Shown: positions 15,331 to 28,480, counted from the first letter of the stretch. The stretch: 64,000 nt of DNA from Macrostomum hystrix (GCA_950097015.1 CATNEN010000028.1:310001-374000), one strand, 5' to 3'. The notes: a model not told the origin generated them from the sequence alone. Translations and numbers: made by a program.

Positions 15331-18300
15331 AGAGATGGAAGACAGGAGAGAGAAATGCTAGACAGAGAGATGGTAGACAGGATAGAGATGGTAGACAGGA
15401 TAGAGATGGTAGACAGGAGAGAGATGGTAGAGAGGAGAGAGAGATGGTAGACAGGAGAGAGATGGTAGACAGGAGAGAGATGGTAGACAGGAGAGAGATG
15501 GTAGAGAGGAGAGAGAGATGGTAGACAGGAGAGAGATGGTAGACAGGAGAGAGATGGTAGACAGGAGAGAGATGGTAGACAGGAGAGAGATGGTAAACAG
15601 GAGAGAGAGATGGAAGACAGGAGAGAGAAATGCTAGACAGAGAGATGGTAGACAGGATAGAGATGGTAGACAGGAGAGAGATGGTAGAGAGGAGAGAGAT
15701 GGTAGAGAGGGGAGAGATGGTAGAGAGGACAGAGATGGTAGACAGGAGAGAGATGGTAGACAGGAGAGAGATGGTAGACAGGAGAGAGATGGTAGACATG
15801 AGAGAGATGGTAGACAGGAGAGAGATGGTAGACAGGAGAGAGATGGTAGACAGGAGAGAGATAGTAGACAGGAGAGAGATGGTAGACAGGAGAGAGATAG
15901 TAGACAAGAGAGAGATGGTAGAGAGGAGAGAGAGATGGCAGACAGGAGAGAGATGGTAAACAGGAGAGAGAGATGGAAGACAGGAGGGAGATGGAAGACA
16001 GGAGAGAGAAATGCTAGACAGAGAGATGGTAGACAGGAGAGAGATGGTAGACAGGAGAGAGATGGTAGACAGGAGAGAGATGGTAGACAGGAGAGAGATG
16101 GTAGACAGGAGAGAGATGGTAAACAGGAGAGAGAGATGGTAGACAGGAGAGAGATGGTAGACAGGAGAGAGATGGTAGACAGGAGAGAGATAGTAGACAG
16201 GAGAGAGATGGTAGACAGGAGAGAGATAGTAGACAAGAGAGAGATGGTAGAGAGGAGAGAGAGATGGCAGACAGGATAGAGATGGTAGAAAGGAGAGAGA
16301 GATGGCAGACAGGATAGAGATGGTAAACAGGAGAGAGAGATGGAAGACAGGAGGGAGATGGAAGACAGGAGAGAGAAATGCTAGACAGAGAGATGGTAGA
16401 CAGGAGAGAGATGGTAAACAGGAGAGAGAGATGGTAGACAGGAGAGAGATGGTAGACAGGAGAGAGATGGTAGACAGGAGAGAGATAGTAGACAGGAGAG
16501 AGATGGTAGACAGGAGAGAGATAGTAGACAAGAGAGAGATGGTAGAGAGGAGAGAGAGATGGCAGACAGGAGAGAGATGGTAGACAGGAGAGAGATGGTA
16601 GACAGGAGAGAGATGGTAAACAGGAGAGAGAGATGGTAGACAGGAGAGAGATGGTAGACAGGAGAGAGATGGTAGACAGGAGAGAGAGATGGAAGACAGG
16701 AGCGAGAGATGGAAGACAGGATAGAGATGGTAGACAGGAGAGAGAGATGGTAGACAGGAGAGAGATGGTAGACAGGAGAGAGAGATGGTAGACAGGAGAG
16801 AGAGATGGAAGACAGGAGAGAGAAATGCTAGACAGAGAGATGGTAGACAGGAGAGAGATGGTAGACAGGATAGAGATGGTAGACAGGATAGAGATGGTAG
16901 ACAGGAGAGAGATGGTAGACAGGAGAGAGAGATGGTAGACAGGAGAGAGATGGTAGACAGGAGAGAGATGGTAGACAGGAGAGAGATGGTAGAGAGGAGA
17001 GAGAGATGGTAGACAGGAGAGAGATGGTAGACAGGAGAGAGATGGAAGACAGGAGAGAGAAATGCTAGACAGAGAGATGGTAGACAGGATAGAGATGGTA
17101 GACAGGAGAGAGATGGTAGAGAGGAGAGAGATGGTAGAGAGGGGAGAGATGGTAGAGAGGACAGAGATGGTAGACAGGAGAGAGATGGTAGACAGGAGAG
17201 AGATGGTAGACAGGAGAGAGATGGTAGACATGAGAGAGATGGTAGACAGGAGAGAGATGGTAGACAGGAGAGAGATGGTAGACAGGAGAGAGATAGTAGA
17301 CAGGAGAGAGATGGTAGACAGGAGAGAGATAGTAGACAAGAGAGAGATGGTAGAGAGGAGAGAGAGATGGCAGACAGGAGAGAGATGGTAAACAGGAGAG
17401 AGAGATGGAAGACAGGAGGGAGATGGAAGACAGGAGAGAGAAATGCTAGACAGAGAGATGGTAGACAGGAGAGAGATGGTAGACAGGAGAGAGATGGTAG
17501 ACAGGAGAGAGATGGTAGACAGGAGAGAGATGGTAGACAGGAGAGAGATGGTAAACAGGAGAGAGAGATGGTAGACAGGAGAGAGATGGTAGACAGGAGA
17601 GAGATGGTAGACAGGAGAGAGATAGTAGACAGGAGAGAGATGGTAGACAGGAGAGAGATAGTAGACAAGAGAGAGATGGTAGAGAGGAGAGAGAGATGGC
17701 AGACAGGATAGAGATGGTAGAAAGGAGAGAGAGATGGCAGACAGGATAGAGATGGTAAACAGGAGAGAGAGATGGAAGACAGGAGGGAGATGGAAGACAG
17801 GAGAGAGAAATGCTAGACAGAGAGATGGTAGACAGGAGAGAGATGGTAAACAGGAGAGAGAGATGGTAGACAGGAGAGAGATGGTAGACAGGAGAGAGAT
17901 GGTAGACAGGAGAGAGATAGTAGACAGGAGAGAGATGGTAGACAGGAGAGAGATAGTAGACAAGAGAGAGATGGTAGAGAGGAGAGAGATGGTAGACAGG
18001 AGAGAGATGGTAGACAGGATAGAGATGGTAGACAGGAGAGAGATGGTAAACAGGAGAGAGAGATGGTAGACAGGAGAGAGATGGTAGACAGGAGAGAGAT
18101 GGTAGACAGGAGAGAGAGATGGAAGACAGGAGCGAGAGATGGAAGACAGGATAGAGATGGTAGACAGGAGAGAGAGATGGTAGACAGGAGAGAGATGGTA
18201 GACAGGAGAGAGAGATGGTAGACAGGAGAGAGAGATGGAAGACAGGAGAGAGAAATGCTAGACAGAGAGATGGTAGACAGGAGAGAGATGGTAGACAGGA

Positions 18301-19935
18301 TAGAGATGGTAGACAGGATAGAGATGGTAGACAGGAGAGAGATGGTAGACAGGAGAGAGAGATGGTAGACAGGAGAGAGATGGTAGACAGGAGAGAGATG
18401 GTAGACAGGAGAGAGATGGTAGAGAGGAGAGAGAGATGGTAGACAGGAGAGAGATGGTAGACAGGAGAGAGATGGTAGACAGGAGAGAGATGGTAGACAG
18501 GAGAGAGATGGTAAACAGGAGAGAGAGATGGAAGACAGGAGAGAGAAATGCTAGACAGAGAGATGGTAGACAGGAGAGAGATGGTAGACAGGAGAGAGAT
18601 GGTAGACAGGAGAGAGATGGTAGACAGGATAGAGATGGTAGACAGGATAGAGATGGTAGACAGGAGAGAGATGGTAGAGAGGAGAGAGAGATGGTAGACA
18701 GGAGAGAAATGGTAGACAGGAGAGAGATGGTAGACAGGAGAGAGAGATGGAAGACAGGAGCGAGAGATGGAAGACAGGAGCGAGAGATGGAAGACAGGAT
18801 AGAGATGGTAGACAGGAGAGAGAGATGGTAGACTGGAGAGAGATGGTAGACAGGAGAGAGAGATGGTAGACAGGAGAGAGAGATGCAAGACAGGAGAGAG
18901 AAATGCTAGACAGAGAGATGGTAGACAGGAGAGAGATGGTAGACAGGATAGAGATGGTAGACAGGATAGAGATGGTAGACAGGAGAGAGATGGTAGACAG
19001 GAGAGAGATGGTAGACAGGAGAGAGATGGTAGACAGGAGAGAGATGGTAAACAGGAGAGAGAGATGGAAGACAGGAGAGAGAAATGCTAGACAGAGAGAT
19101 GGTAGACAGGATAGAGAAGGTAGACAGGAGAGAGATGGTAGACAGGAGAGAGATGGTAGACAGTATAGAGATGGTAGACAGGAGATAGAGATGGAAGACA
19201 GGAGCGAGAGATGGTAGACAGGAGAGAGATGGTAGACAGGAGAGAGAGATGGAAGACAGGAGCGAGAGATGGTAGACAGGAGAGAGAGATGGTAGACAGG
19301 AGAGAGAGATGGAAGACAGGAGAGAGAGATGGAAGACAGAAGAGAGAGATAGTGGACAGGAGAGAGAGATGGTAGACAGGAGAGAGAGATGGTAGACAGG
19401 AGAGAGAGATGGAAGACAGGAGCGAGAGATGGTAGACAGGAGAGAGAGAGAGATGGTAGACAGGAGAGAGAGATGGTAGACAGGAGAGAGAGATGGAAGA
19501 CAGGAGCGAGAGATGGTAGACAGGAGAGAGAGAGAGATGGTAGACAGGAGAGAGAGATGGTAGACAGGAGAGAGATGGTAGACAGGAGAGAGATGGTAGA
19601 CAGGAGAGAGATGGTAAACAGGAGAGAGAGATGGAAGACAGGAGAGAGAAATGCTAGACAGAGAGATGGTAGACAGGAGAGAGACATGGTAGACAGGAGA
19701 GAGAGATGGTAGACAGGAGAGAGATGGTAGACAGGAGAGAGAGATGGTAGAAAGGAGAGAGAGATGGAAGACAGGAGAGAGAGATGTAGACAGTAGAGAG
19801 ATGGTAGACAGGAGAGAGATGGTAGACAGGAGAGAGAGATGGTAGAGAGGAGAGAGAGATGGAAGACAGGAGAGAGAGATGTAGACAGTAGAGAGATGGA
19901 AGACAGGAGAGAGAGATGTTAGACTAGATATGAGG
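15330..19935. repeat. 4.6-kb purine-rich 18/20-bp minisatellite
   Basis: Over 240 units of agacaggagagagatggt (18 bp) and a 20-bp form with an extra ga. Landmark variants (aaatgctagacagaga, acatgaga, gaggggaga) recur in the same order at 15630-17012 and 17062-18442 with an offset of 1430-1432 bp, so a block of about 1.43 kb is tandemly duplicated. Both strands show long open frames (up to 781 codons on minus, rich in LST, SLS and CLP) because 18 is divisible by three. I treat these as artefacts. Confidence 0.96.
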
Positions 19936-20340
19936 CACAATATCCGTTGTGTGTCCAGGTAAATCCCTTCGGTTTTTGTTTGCACTTTTGCTGCAAGCGA
20001 AAATCAAGATCGTTTTGTTCGGTGTTGGAGCACGTCTGCCTGTGATTTCATCCAGAGATTAATTTTTTTTTTTCGCTAAGCAATGCCAGGGAAGAAATTC
20101 GTTTTCCGTCCTTCTGAAATTTTAAATTTCCGTTTCTTCAATTCGCTTATATCCCCTCAGAAAAGCTGTTTCAATCGCGCTCACTTTATTCAAAGCGCCC
20201 AAAACACTGGCCTCAATGAGCTGCAGTTTTCATTTATAATAATATTTATACCAGTTTTTTAGTTCAACCGCGTTTCCCCTAAAAAATCTCCCCGTTGTCA
20301 TAAAAAGCTGTTTTTTCTTGAATTAAAGCCATCCAAGCAA
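19935..20340. other. Unique spacer
   Basis: About 400 bp, T-rich in places. No gene or element seen. Confidence 0.5.
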
Positions 20341-21235
20341 CTGACACTCCAGCTGACAATCCTACTGACAACCCCAGCTGACTCTCCTACTGACAACCCC
20401 AGCTGCCACTCCTACTGACAACCCCAGCTGACACCCCTACTGACATCTCCAGCTGCCACTCCTACTGACAACCCCAGCTGACACTCGTACTGACACCCCA
20501 GCTGACACTCCTACTTACAACCCCAGCTGACACTTCTACTGACGCCCCAGCTGACACTTCCACTGACACCCCAGCTGACACTTCTACTGACGTCTCCAGC
20601 TGAAACTTCTACTGACACCCCAGCTGACACTTCTACTGACGTCTCCAGCTGACACTTCTACTGACACCCCAGCTGACACTTCTACTGACGTCTCCAGCTG
20701 ACACTCCTACTTACAACCCCAGCTGAAACTTCTACTGACGTCTCCAGCTGACACTCCTACTTACAACCCCAGCTGAAACTTCTACTGACACCCCAGCTGA
20801 CACTTCTACTGACGTCTCCAGCTGACACTTCTACTGACAACCCCAGCTGACAATCCTACTGACACCCGCCGCTGACACTCGTACTGGCATCTCCAGCTGA
20901 CACTTCTACTGACGTCTCCAGCTGACACTTCTACTGACAACCCCAGCTGACACTTCTACTGACACCCCAGCTGACACTTCTACTGACACCCCAGCTGACA
21001 CTTCTACTGACACCCCAGCTGACACTTCTACTGACACCTCAGCTGACACTTCTACTGACACCCCAGCTGACACTTCTACTGACACCCCAGCTGACACTTC
21101 TACTGACGTCTCCAGCTGACACTCCTACTTACAACTCCAGCTGACACTTCTACTGACGTCTCCAGCTGACACTTCTACTGACACCACAGCTGACACTTCT
21201 ACTGTCAACCCCAGCTGACACTCTAACTGACATTT
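20340..21235. repeat. 24/25-bp minisatellite
   Basis: About 37 units containing agctgacacttctactgaca, ending either cccc (24 bp) or gtctcc (25 bp). The ctactgac string resembles a branch-point consensus, but no splicing context is evident here. Confidence 0.95.
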
Positions 21236-21239
21236 CTAA

Positions 21240-21837
21240 TCATCTGGTCACTCTCATTTAATTTAATCGCAAATTTATATTTGAGTTTGTATGTCACCAG
21301 TTTTTTTAATCTATTAACCGCCGTGCAATTCAAAAAGCTGGAACATAAAGCTTAATTAATATTGAGAAATACCGCATGAAAAAATAGTTTGTTCTTGCGT
21401 CGGGCACAGATTGATCAGGTGAACTTTTTGTGAATTGGTGAGAGAGAAAGAGAGAGAAAGAGAGAGAGGAAAGGAGAGATTTCGCACACGGAAAGCACCC
21501 TACCCCATTATCGATCGTTTCCGTGCTAAAATCCCTTACCTTTACAATTTCTGTTTCTCTCTGTTTCGTCCTCTAAAAGAATTCGTCACTTGCTGTTCAG
21601 TGACACCCCACTTATAAAACATACACACAGAAATTTGATCCAGAATAGTTAATTTAATTTGACAGTTTTGTTACATTTTTACTTTTTTTAGACTCCACTT
21701 TAAAGGACTGGCTAAAACATACTCGACATTCCAACTGCTGGCTTGTAGTTAAGAGATATTTTTTGGATATTCGGGTAATTTTCATAAAAATTTAACTAGA
21801 CAGATCTGGCACATTTAACCAACGGATTCATTTCTCA
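21240..21837. other. Upstream region of the calexcitin-like gene
   Basis: About 600 bp of unique AT-rich sequence with a (ga)n tract at 21438-21470. It probably holds promoter and 5' UTR, but I cannot point to a core promoter element. Confidence 0.45.
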
Positions 21838-24800
21838 ATGGGTAACGACAATTCCAAACAGTTTATGTCCGACTTTCAGAACAAAAAAGTTACGCACGAG
21901 TTTCGGACCTTTTTTGGTGAGCGCGAATTTGAAAATTGAGAAAATTTCTAAGAAATAGCTTCTTTTCATTACGTATCTATTCTTATTTCTTTGTAGATTT
22001 TAACAAAGATGGCTCGCTCACTGAGAAAGACTTTGTTGAGGCTAAAGAGGTTTGCATTGTGAATCTATCATTGACTGCCATTTGAAATCATAAAAGTGTG
22101 ATTTTGCAGTGTATTTGCATTTTTCCCAGCCATTTCGAATCCCAAGACTGCCATTTTGAGTTCTAAGACTGCCATTTTGAGTTCTAAGACTGCCATTTTG
22201 AGTTCTAAGACTGCCATTTTGAGTTCTAAGACTGCCATTTTGAGTTCTAAGAAGACTGCCATTTTGAGTTCTAAGACTGCCATTTTGAGTTCTAAGACTG
22301 CCATTTTGAGTTCTAAGACTGCCATTTCGAATCCCAAGACTGCCATTTTGAGTTCTAAGACTGCCATTTTGAGTTCTAAGACTGCCATTTCGAATCCCAA
22401 GACTGCCATTTCGAATCCTAAGACTGCCATTTTGATTTCTAAGACTGCCATTTCGGATTTAATGACTGCCATTTCGAATCCCAAGACTGCCATTTTGTGT
22501 GTTTAGCGGCCAGGTTCAGGTTCTTGGCTATTTTCTCAATCCTTTAGAAAATTTGCCAAATGAGCGGCTGGAAGCCCAGCATGCCGCAGTACGGCCACAT
22601 GGAGACTCTATTCAATGAGGTCTGGCAGAATTTGCACAAAAGCGCCAACGAGAACGGCGACGAGGAGATCTCTGAGGAGGAATGGGCAAGTTCGCGGGTT
22701 CGAATCTTGATAGAATATAACTACTATGAGTAGTTTCTTTCTAAAGAAAGTTCATTGTATGTATCCGTTTTTCGATACATATCGGAGATTAAAATATTAC
22801 AAACACCGACATTCTCCCCCTCAATCGGTTGCCAGTGCGCCATGTGGGACTCGCTGTTCGAGAAGATGGCCCGGGATCGAATCCTGGCCGAGAAGGAAAA
22901 GCGAGACTTTCAACTTGAATTGCCTGGCTGGCTGCATCGCTATTTTGAGTACAAATTCAACTTGCTGGACAGGACCCGTGAGACTCACTAATCACTCTAC
23001 TTCAATCTGATCACTCTACTTCAATCTGATCACTCTACTTCAATCTGATCACTCTACTTCAATCTGATCACTCTACTTCAATCTGATCACCCTACTTCAA
23101 TCTGATCACTCTACTCCAATCTGATCACTCTACTCCAATCTGATCACTCTACTTCAATCTGATCACTCTACTCCAATCTGATCACTCTACTCCAATCTGA
23201 TCACTCTACTCCAATCTGATCACTCTACTCCAATCTGATCACTCTACTCCAATCTGATCACTCTACTCCAATCTGATCACTCTACTTCAATCTGATCACT
23301 CTACTTAAAGCTGATCACTCTACTTCAATCTGATCACTCTACTTCAATCTGATCACTCTACTTAAATCTGATCACTCTACTTCAATCTGATCACTCTACT
23401 TCAATCTGATCACTCTACTTAAAGCTGATCACTCTACTTCAATCTGATCACTCTACTTCAATCTGATCACTCTACTTAAATCTGATCACTCTACTTCAAT
23501 CTGATCACTCTACTTAAAGCTGATCACTCTACTCCAATCTGATCACTCTACTTCAATCTGATCACTCTACTTCACTCTGATCACCCTACTTCAATCTGAT
23601 CACTCTACTTCAATCTGATCACTCTACTCCAATCTGATAACTCTACTTCACTCTGATCACCCTACTTCAATCTGATCACTCTACTTCAATCTGATCACTC
23701 TACTTCAATCTGATCACTCTACTTCAATCTGATCACTCTACTCCAATCTGATAACTCTACTTCACTCTGATCACCCTACTTCAATCTGATCACTCTACTT
23801 CAATCTGATCACCCTACTTCAATCTGATCACTCTACTTCAATCTGATCACTCTACTTCAATCTGATCACTCTACTTAAAGCTGATCACTCTACTTCAATC
23901 TGATCACTCTACTTCAATCTGATCACTCTACTTCAATCTGATCACTCTACTCCAATCTGATAACTCTACTTCACTCTGATCACTCTACTTCAATCTGATC
24001 ATCTACTCCAATCTGATCACTCTACTCCAATCTGATAACTCTACTTCACTCTGATCACTCTACTTCAATCTGATCACTCTACTCCAATCTGATAACTCTA
24101 CTTCAATCTGATCACTCTACTTCAATCTGATAACTCTACTTCAATCTGATCACTCTACTCCAATCTGATAACTCTACTTCAATCTGATCACTCTACTTCA
24201 ATCTGATCACTCTACTTCAATCTGATCACTCTACTCCAATCTGATAACTCTACTTCAATCTGATCATCTACTCCAATCTGATCACTCTACTCCAATCTGA
24301 TAACTCTACTTCAATCTGATCACTCTACTCCAATCTGATAACTCTACTTCAATCTGATCACTCTACTTCAATCTGATAACTCTACTTCAATCTGATCATC
24401 TACTCCAATCTGATCACTCTACTCCAATCTGATCACTCTACTTCAATCTGATCACTCTACTCCAATCTGATAACTCTACTTCAATCTGATCACTCTACTT
24501 CAATCTGATCACTCTACTTCAATCTGATCACTCTACTCCAATCTGATAACTCTACTTCAATCTGATCATCTACTCCAATCTGATCACTCTACTCCAATCT
24601 GATAACTCTACTTCAATCTGATCACTCTACTCCAATCTGATAACTCTACTTCAATCTGATCACTCTACTCCAATCTGATAACTCTACTTCAATCTGATCA
24701 TCTACTCCAATCTGATCACTCTACTCCAATCTGATCACTCTACTTCAATCTGATCACTCTACTCCAATCTGATCACTCTACTTGAATCTGATCCATTTAC

Positions 24801-25180
24801 TCTGATCACTCTTCTCAGGTGACGGTGAAGTCGACATTGAGGAGTACGAGTACGTGATGCAGGACTTTGGCGTGAAGCCAAAAGAGGCACGCTTGGCCTT
24901 CAAGAGATTCACTGAGGTGAGCTAATATAACTTAATTATTGATTCCGGGTAATTTTTGTCGGTCAATTCTTATAACTCTTTTTTATATTGCCTGTCCAAC
25001 CCGATCGCATCCTAGGGAAACACCAGGAAGCTGGACAGGGCCTGTTATCTTGAGCTGTGTGAGCAGTACTTCATCTCGGACGATCCCGAGCATCCGGGAA
25101 ATTTCATCAGCGGCAAGCTGGACTGGGACGACTTGGATGTGAAGTACGCTCCGAGAATTGAGGAGAATAAAATGTGCTGA
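21838..25180 (+). CDS. Calexcitin-like EF-hand calcium-binding protein
   Basis: Calcium sensor of the calexcitin / sarcoplasmic Ca-binding family; calexcitin is a neuronal Ca2+ sensor in molluscs that affects K+ channels. Six exons: 21838-21916, 21997-22049, 22548-22685, 22836-22977, 24819-24916, 25016-25180, giving 224 residues. EF1 is 27-38 (DFNKDGSLTEKD, with Asp at position 12 as in squid calexcitin). EF2 is 78-89 (NENGDEEISEEE, followed by W). EF3 is 135-146 (DRTRDGEVDIEE). The fourth, near GNTRKLDRACYLELCEQYF, is degenerate. LPGWLHRYFEYKFNLLD and YFISDDPEHPGN also align with calexcitin. The start MGNDNSK offers an N-myristoylation-type glycine, not usual for calexcitin. Intron 3 uses a GC donor (TGG|gcaagt). 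The alignment EEW-xx-MW across the junction supports it. Introns 2 and 4 are minisatellites. Confidence 0.9.
22130..22505. repeat. 21-bp minisatellite in calexcitin intron 2
   Basis: About 17 copies of a 21-bp unit containing gactgccattttgagttcta, with a cgaatcccaa variant. It lies between exons 21997-22049 and 22548-22685. Confidence 0.94.
22686..22790 (+). mobile_element. SINE-like sequence (family C relative) making up most of intron 3
   Basis: Starting a few bases after the exon is a tRNA B-box-like cgggttcgaatcttg, and about 75 bp on is the string tttttcgatacatatcgg, which also ends the family C elements at 33.0, 44.8 and 52.7 kb. The rest is not obviously shared. This piece covers about 100 of the 150 bases of the GC-AG intron. 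Confidence 0.5.
22983..24808. repeat. 19-bp minisatellite constituting calexcitin intron 4
   Basis: About 95 copies of the 19-bp unit ctgatcactctacttcaat (ctccaat, cttaaag and ctgataac variants; occasional 17-bp units). It starts within about six bases of the donor at 22978 and stops about ten bases before the acceptor at 24818, so the intron is essentially the array. Every TGATCA is a palindrome. Confidence 0.97.
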
Positions 25181-25200
25181 GCGCAGTTCGAGTATTCGTC

Positions 25201-25206
25201 ATTAAA
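25201..25206 (+). promoter_or_regulatory. Possible polyadenylation signal ATTAAA, calexcitin-like gene
   Basis: Common variant hexamer 21 bases after the stop codon. An AATAAA at 25166-25171 lies inside the last codons and is less likely to be used. Confidence 0.35.
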
Positions 25207-25309
25207 GTTCCATTTGCAGATGCAAAACTTTCTTGACAACATAAAAAATTTACTCCACAAAAACTACTGATCTTTTTACGTTCAAATTTTTATGACAAAA
25301 CAAAGATTC

Positions 25310-26200
25310 ATTTATCCTGTGGGATTCTAGTGAGATCTGGTGGGATTTATCTCTGACTTTAGAAGGATTCATCTAGGATTCTTTAATGATTAATCTCGGA
25401 TTCTAGAAGGATTCATCTAGGATTCTGAAAGGATTTATCTCTAACTCTAGAAGGATTCATATTGGTTCTAGTAGGATTGATCCCGGATTCTAGTAGGATT
25501 GATACCGGATTCTAGTAGGATTGATCTCGGATTCTAGTAGGATTGATCCCGGATTCTAGTAGGATTGATCTCGGATTTTAATAGGATTGATACCGGATTC
25601 TAGTAGGATTGATCCCGGTTCTAGTAGGATTGATCCCGGCTTCTAGTAGGATTGATACCGGATTCTAGTAGGATTGATCTCGGATTCTAATAGGATTGAT
25701 ACCGGATTCTAATAGGATTGATCACGGATTCTAATAGGATTGATACCGGATTCTAATAGGATTGATCACGGATTCTAGTAGGTTTGATTCCGGATTCTAG
25801 TAGGATTGATCCCGGATTCTAGTAGGATTGATCCCGGTTTTAGTAGGATTGATCCCGGGTTCTAGTAGGATTGATACCGGATTCTAGTAGGATTGATCTC
25901 GGATTCTAATAGGATTGATACCGGATTCTAATAGGATTGATCACGGATTCTAATAGGATTGATACCGGATTCCAATAGGATTGATCACGGATTCTAATAG
26001 GATTGATACCGGATTCTAATAGGATTGATACCGGATTCTAATAGGATTGATACCGGATTCTAATAGGATTGATACCGGATTCTACTCGTAGTAGGATTGA
26101 TCCCGGATTCTAATGGGATTGATACCGGATTCTAGCAGGATTGATCTCGGATTCTAGAGGGATTGATCCCGGATTCCAGTGTGATTTAGTTCAGATTCCT
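25310..26200. repeat. 22-bp minisatellite, first block
   Basis: About 40 copies of a 22-bp unit containing ggattctagtaggattgat, with variable ccc / acc / ctc after the last t. The same family resumes at 27090. Confidence 0.95.
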
Positions 26201-27090
26201 GAGGTAAGATTAATACCGAATAAATTGCGAATAAAAAAATCTACTGCTGCTTAATCGCTGACTTCCCGTACCGATGACTTGTTTAGCTTAGATTTAAAGT
26301 GTGATTTCAGTGCAATTTTTACATAATCCGTGCAAATATTTTCCTCATGACAATTTAATTGTACTCGCTAATTAATCAAGTCACAATACTTAGTTTCTGC
26401 TTCCTGAAATTATTCAAATAGCGTCATACGCTGTTGTTATTGACATTTTGCTATTAAATAATTTAGGAATTATTGAAAAAAAGTTTAAAATATCCTCTGT
26501 TATTTATACTTGCTTGTATTTTTTTCGGGTAAGAAAAATTTTTTGTTATTATCGTAGAACGATTTTCCTAGAAAACTGCAATAATTTTTTCCAAGAATCT
26601 GAAAATAAGATGCGGTTACTTGAACAAGTGAGTTTAAAGCACCTTCAAATGTATGAAATCGATAATGTATAAGCAGAATATAATTTTTATTTACATAATT
26701 CTTTAAGACCGATCTGAGCACACTAAACATTCACAGAGCTAAAGTAATATGACAATAGAAAACTGATCAATGGTACTTTTCATTTCTTCAAGAAGAAAAA
26801 TGCACTTGTGCATTGGCAGTGGAATGCCAAATGGTTAAAAATTCCATTTTTTCCGTTTTTTCTTTCCAAATCAGCTGGAAGACATAAGTCGACATGTCGC
26901 TGGTCGAAGGCTTACAGAAACACAATAAGTAACAATGCTTTGACTGCGTCTGGGGGGAGGCACAGCAGTAATAATTCAATAATTCAACAGTCAAACCCAA
27001 TGTCCCAAACTGCCTACTGCAAGGGCTATCGTATGCCTATGTACGAAGTAGTTAAAAATGCAAAGTTGGTATAAGAAAAATAATGGATTC
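26200..27090. other. AT-rich unique island between two blocks of one array
   Basis: About 890 bp of AT-rich unique sequence splitting the 22-bp array. It could be an insertion into the array or an original spacer. I see no terminal repeats, target duplication or coding signal. Confidence 0.5.
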
Positions 27091-28480
27091 TACAGGGATA
27101 TATTCCGGATTGTACCAGGATTGATCCGGGATTCTAGTAGGATTGATACCGGATTCTAGTAGGATTGATACCGGATTCTAGTAGGATTGATCCCGGATTC
27201 TAGTAGGATTGATACCGGGTCCTTGTAGGATTGATCTCGGATTCTAGTAGGATTGATCTCGGATTCTAGAGGGATTGATCCCGGATTCTAGTAGGATTGA
27301 TCCCGGATTCTGGTAGGATTGATCCCGGATTCTAGTAGGATTGATACCGGATTCTAGAGGGATTGATACCGGATTCTAGTAGGATTGATACCGGATTCTA
27401 GAGGGATTGATACCGGATTCTAGTAGGATTGATCTCGGATTCTAGAGGGATTGATACCGGTTTCTAGTAGGATTGATACCGGATTCTAGTAGGATTGATA
27501 ACTGGATTCTAGTAGGATTGATCCCGGGATTCTAGTAGGATTGATACCGGATTCTAGTAGGATTGATACCGGATTCTAGTAGGATTGATTCCGGATTCTA
27601 ATAGGATTGATACCGGATTCTTATAGGATTGATCCAGGATTCTAGTAGGATTGATACCGGATTCTAGTAGGATTGATACAGGATTCTAGTAGGATTGATC
27701 CCGGATTCTAGTAGGATTGATCCCGGATTCTAGTAGGATTGATTCCGGATTCTAGTAGGATTGATACCGGATTCTAGTAGGATTGATACCGGATTCTTAT
27801 AGGATTGATCCCGGATTCTAGTAGGATTGATACCGGATTCTAGTAGGATTGATCCCGGATTCTAGTAGGATTGACACCGGATTCTAGTAGGATTGATCCC
27901 GGATTCTAGTAGGATTGATTCCGGATTCTAGTAGGATTGATACCGGATTCTAGTAGGATTGATACCGGATTCTAGTAGGATTGACACCGGATTCTAGTAG
28001 GATTGATACAGGATTCTATTAGGATTGATACCGGATTCTAGTAGGATTGATCTCTGATTCTACTGGGATATATCCAGGATTCTAGTAGGATTGATACCGG
28101 ATTCTAGTAGGATTGATACCGGATTCTAGTAGGATTGATAACGGATTCTAGTAGGATTGATCTCTGATTCTAGTAGGATTGATACCGGATTCTAGTAGGA
28201 TTGATCTCGGATTCTAGTAGGATTGATCCCGGATTCTAGTAGGATTGATACCGGATTCTAGTAGGATTGATCTCTGCTTCTACTGGGATATATCCCGGAT
28301 TCTAGTAGGATTGATACCGGATTCTAGTAGGATTGATCTCTGATTCTACTGGGATATATCCCGGATTCTAGTAGGATTGATACCGGATTCTAATGGGATT
28401 GATACTGGATTCTACTTGGGACTGATCCCGGGTTCTACTGGGATTTAAACTGGATTCTAGTGAAATTGATACTGTATCTG
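27090..28480. repeat. 22-bp minisatellite, second block
   Basis: About 62 copies of the unit seen at 25310-26200 (ggattctagtaggattgat core), degenerating at the right end. Each copy contains ATTGAT. Confidence 0.95.

Noticed and set aside
15323..19985. Very long open frames (up to 781 codons minus, 253 plus) of LST/SLS/CLP or MVDRRE repeats
   Set aside because: They lie wholly in an 18/20-bp array whose unit has no stop in several frames. Both strands are open at once, and there is no unique coding flank, splice site or domain.
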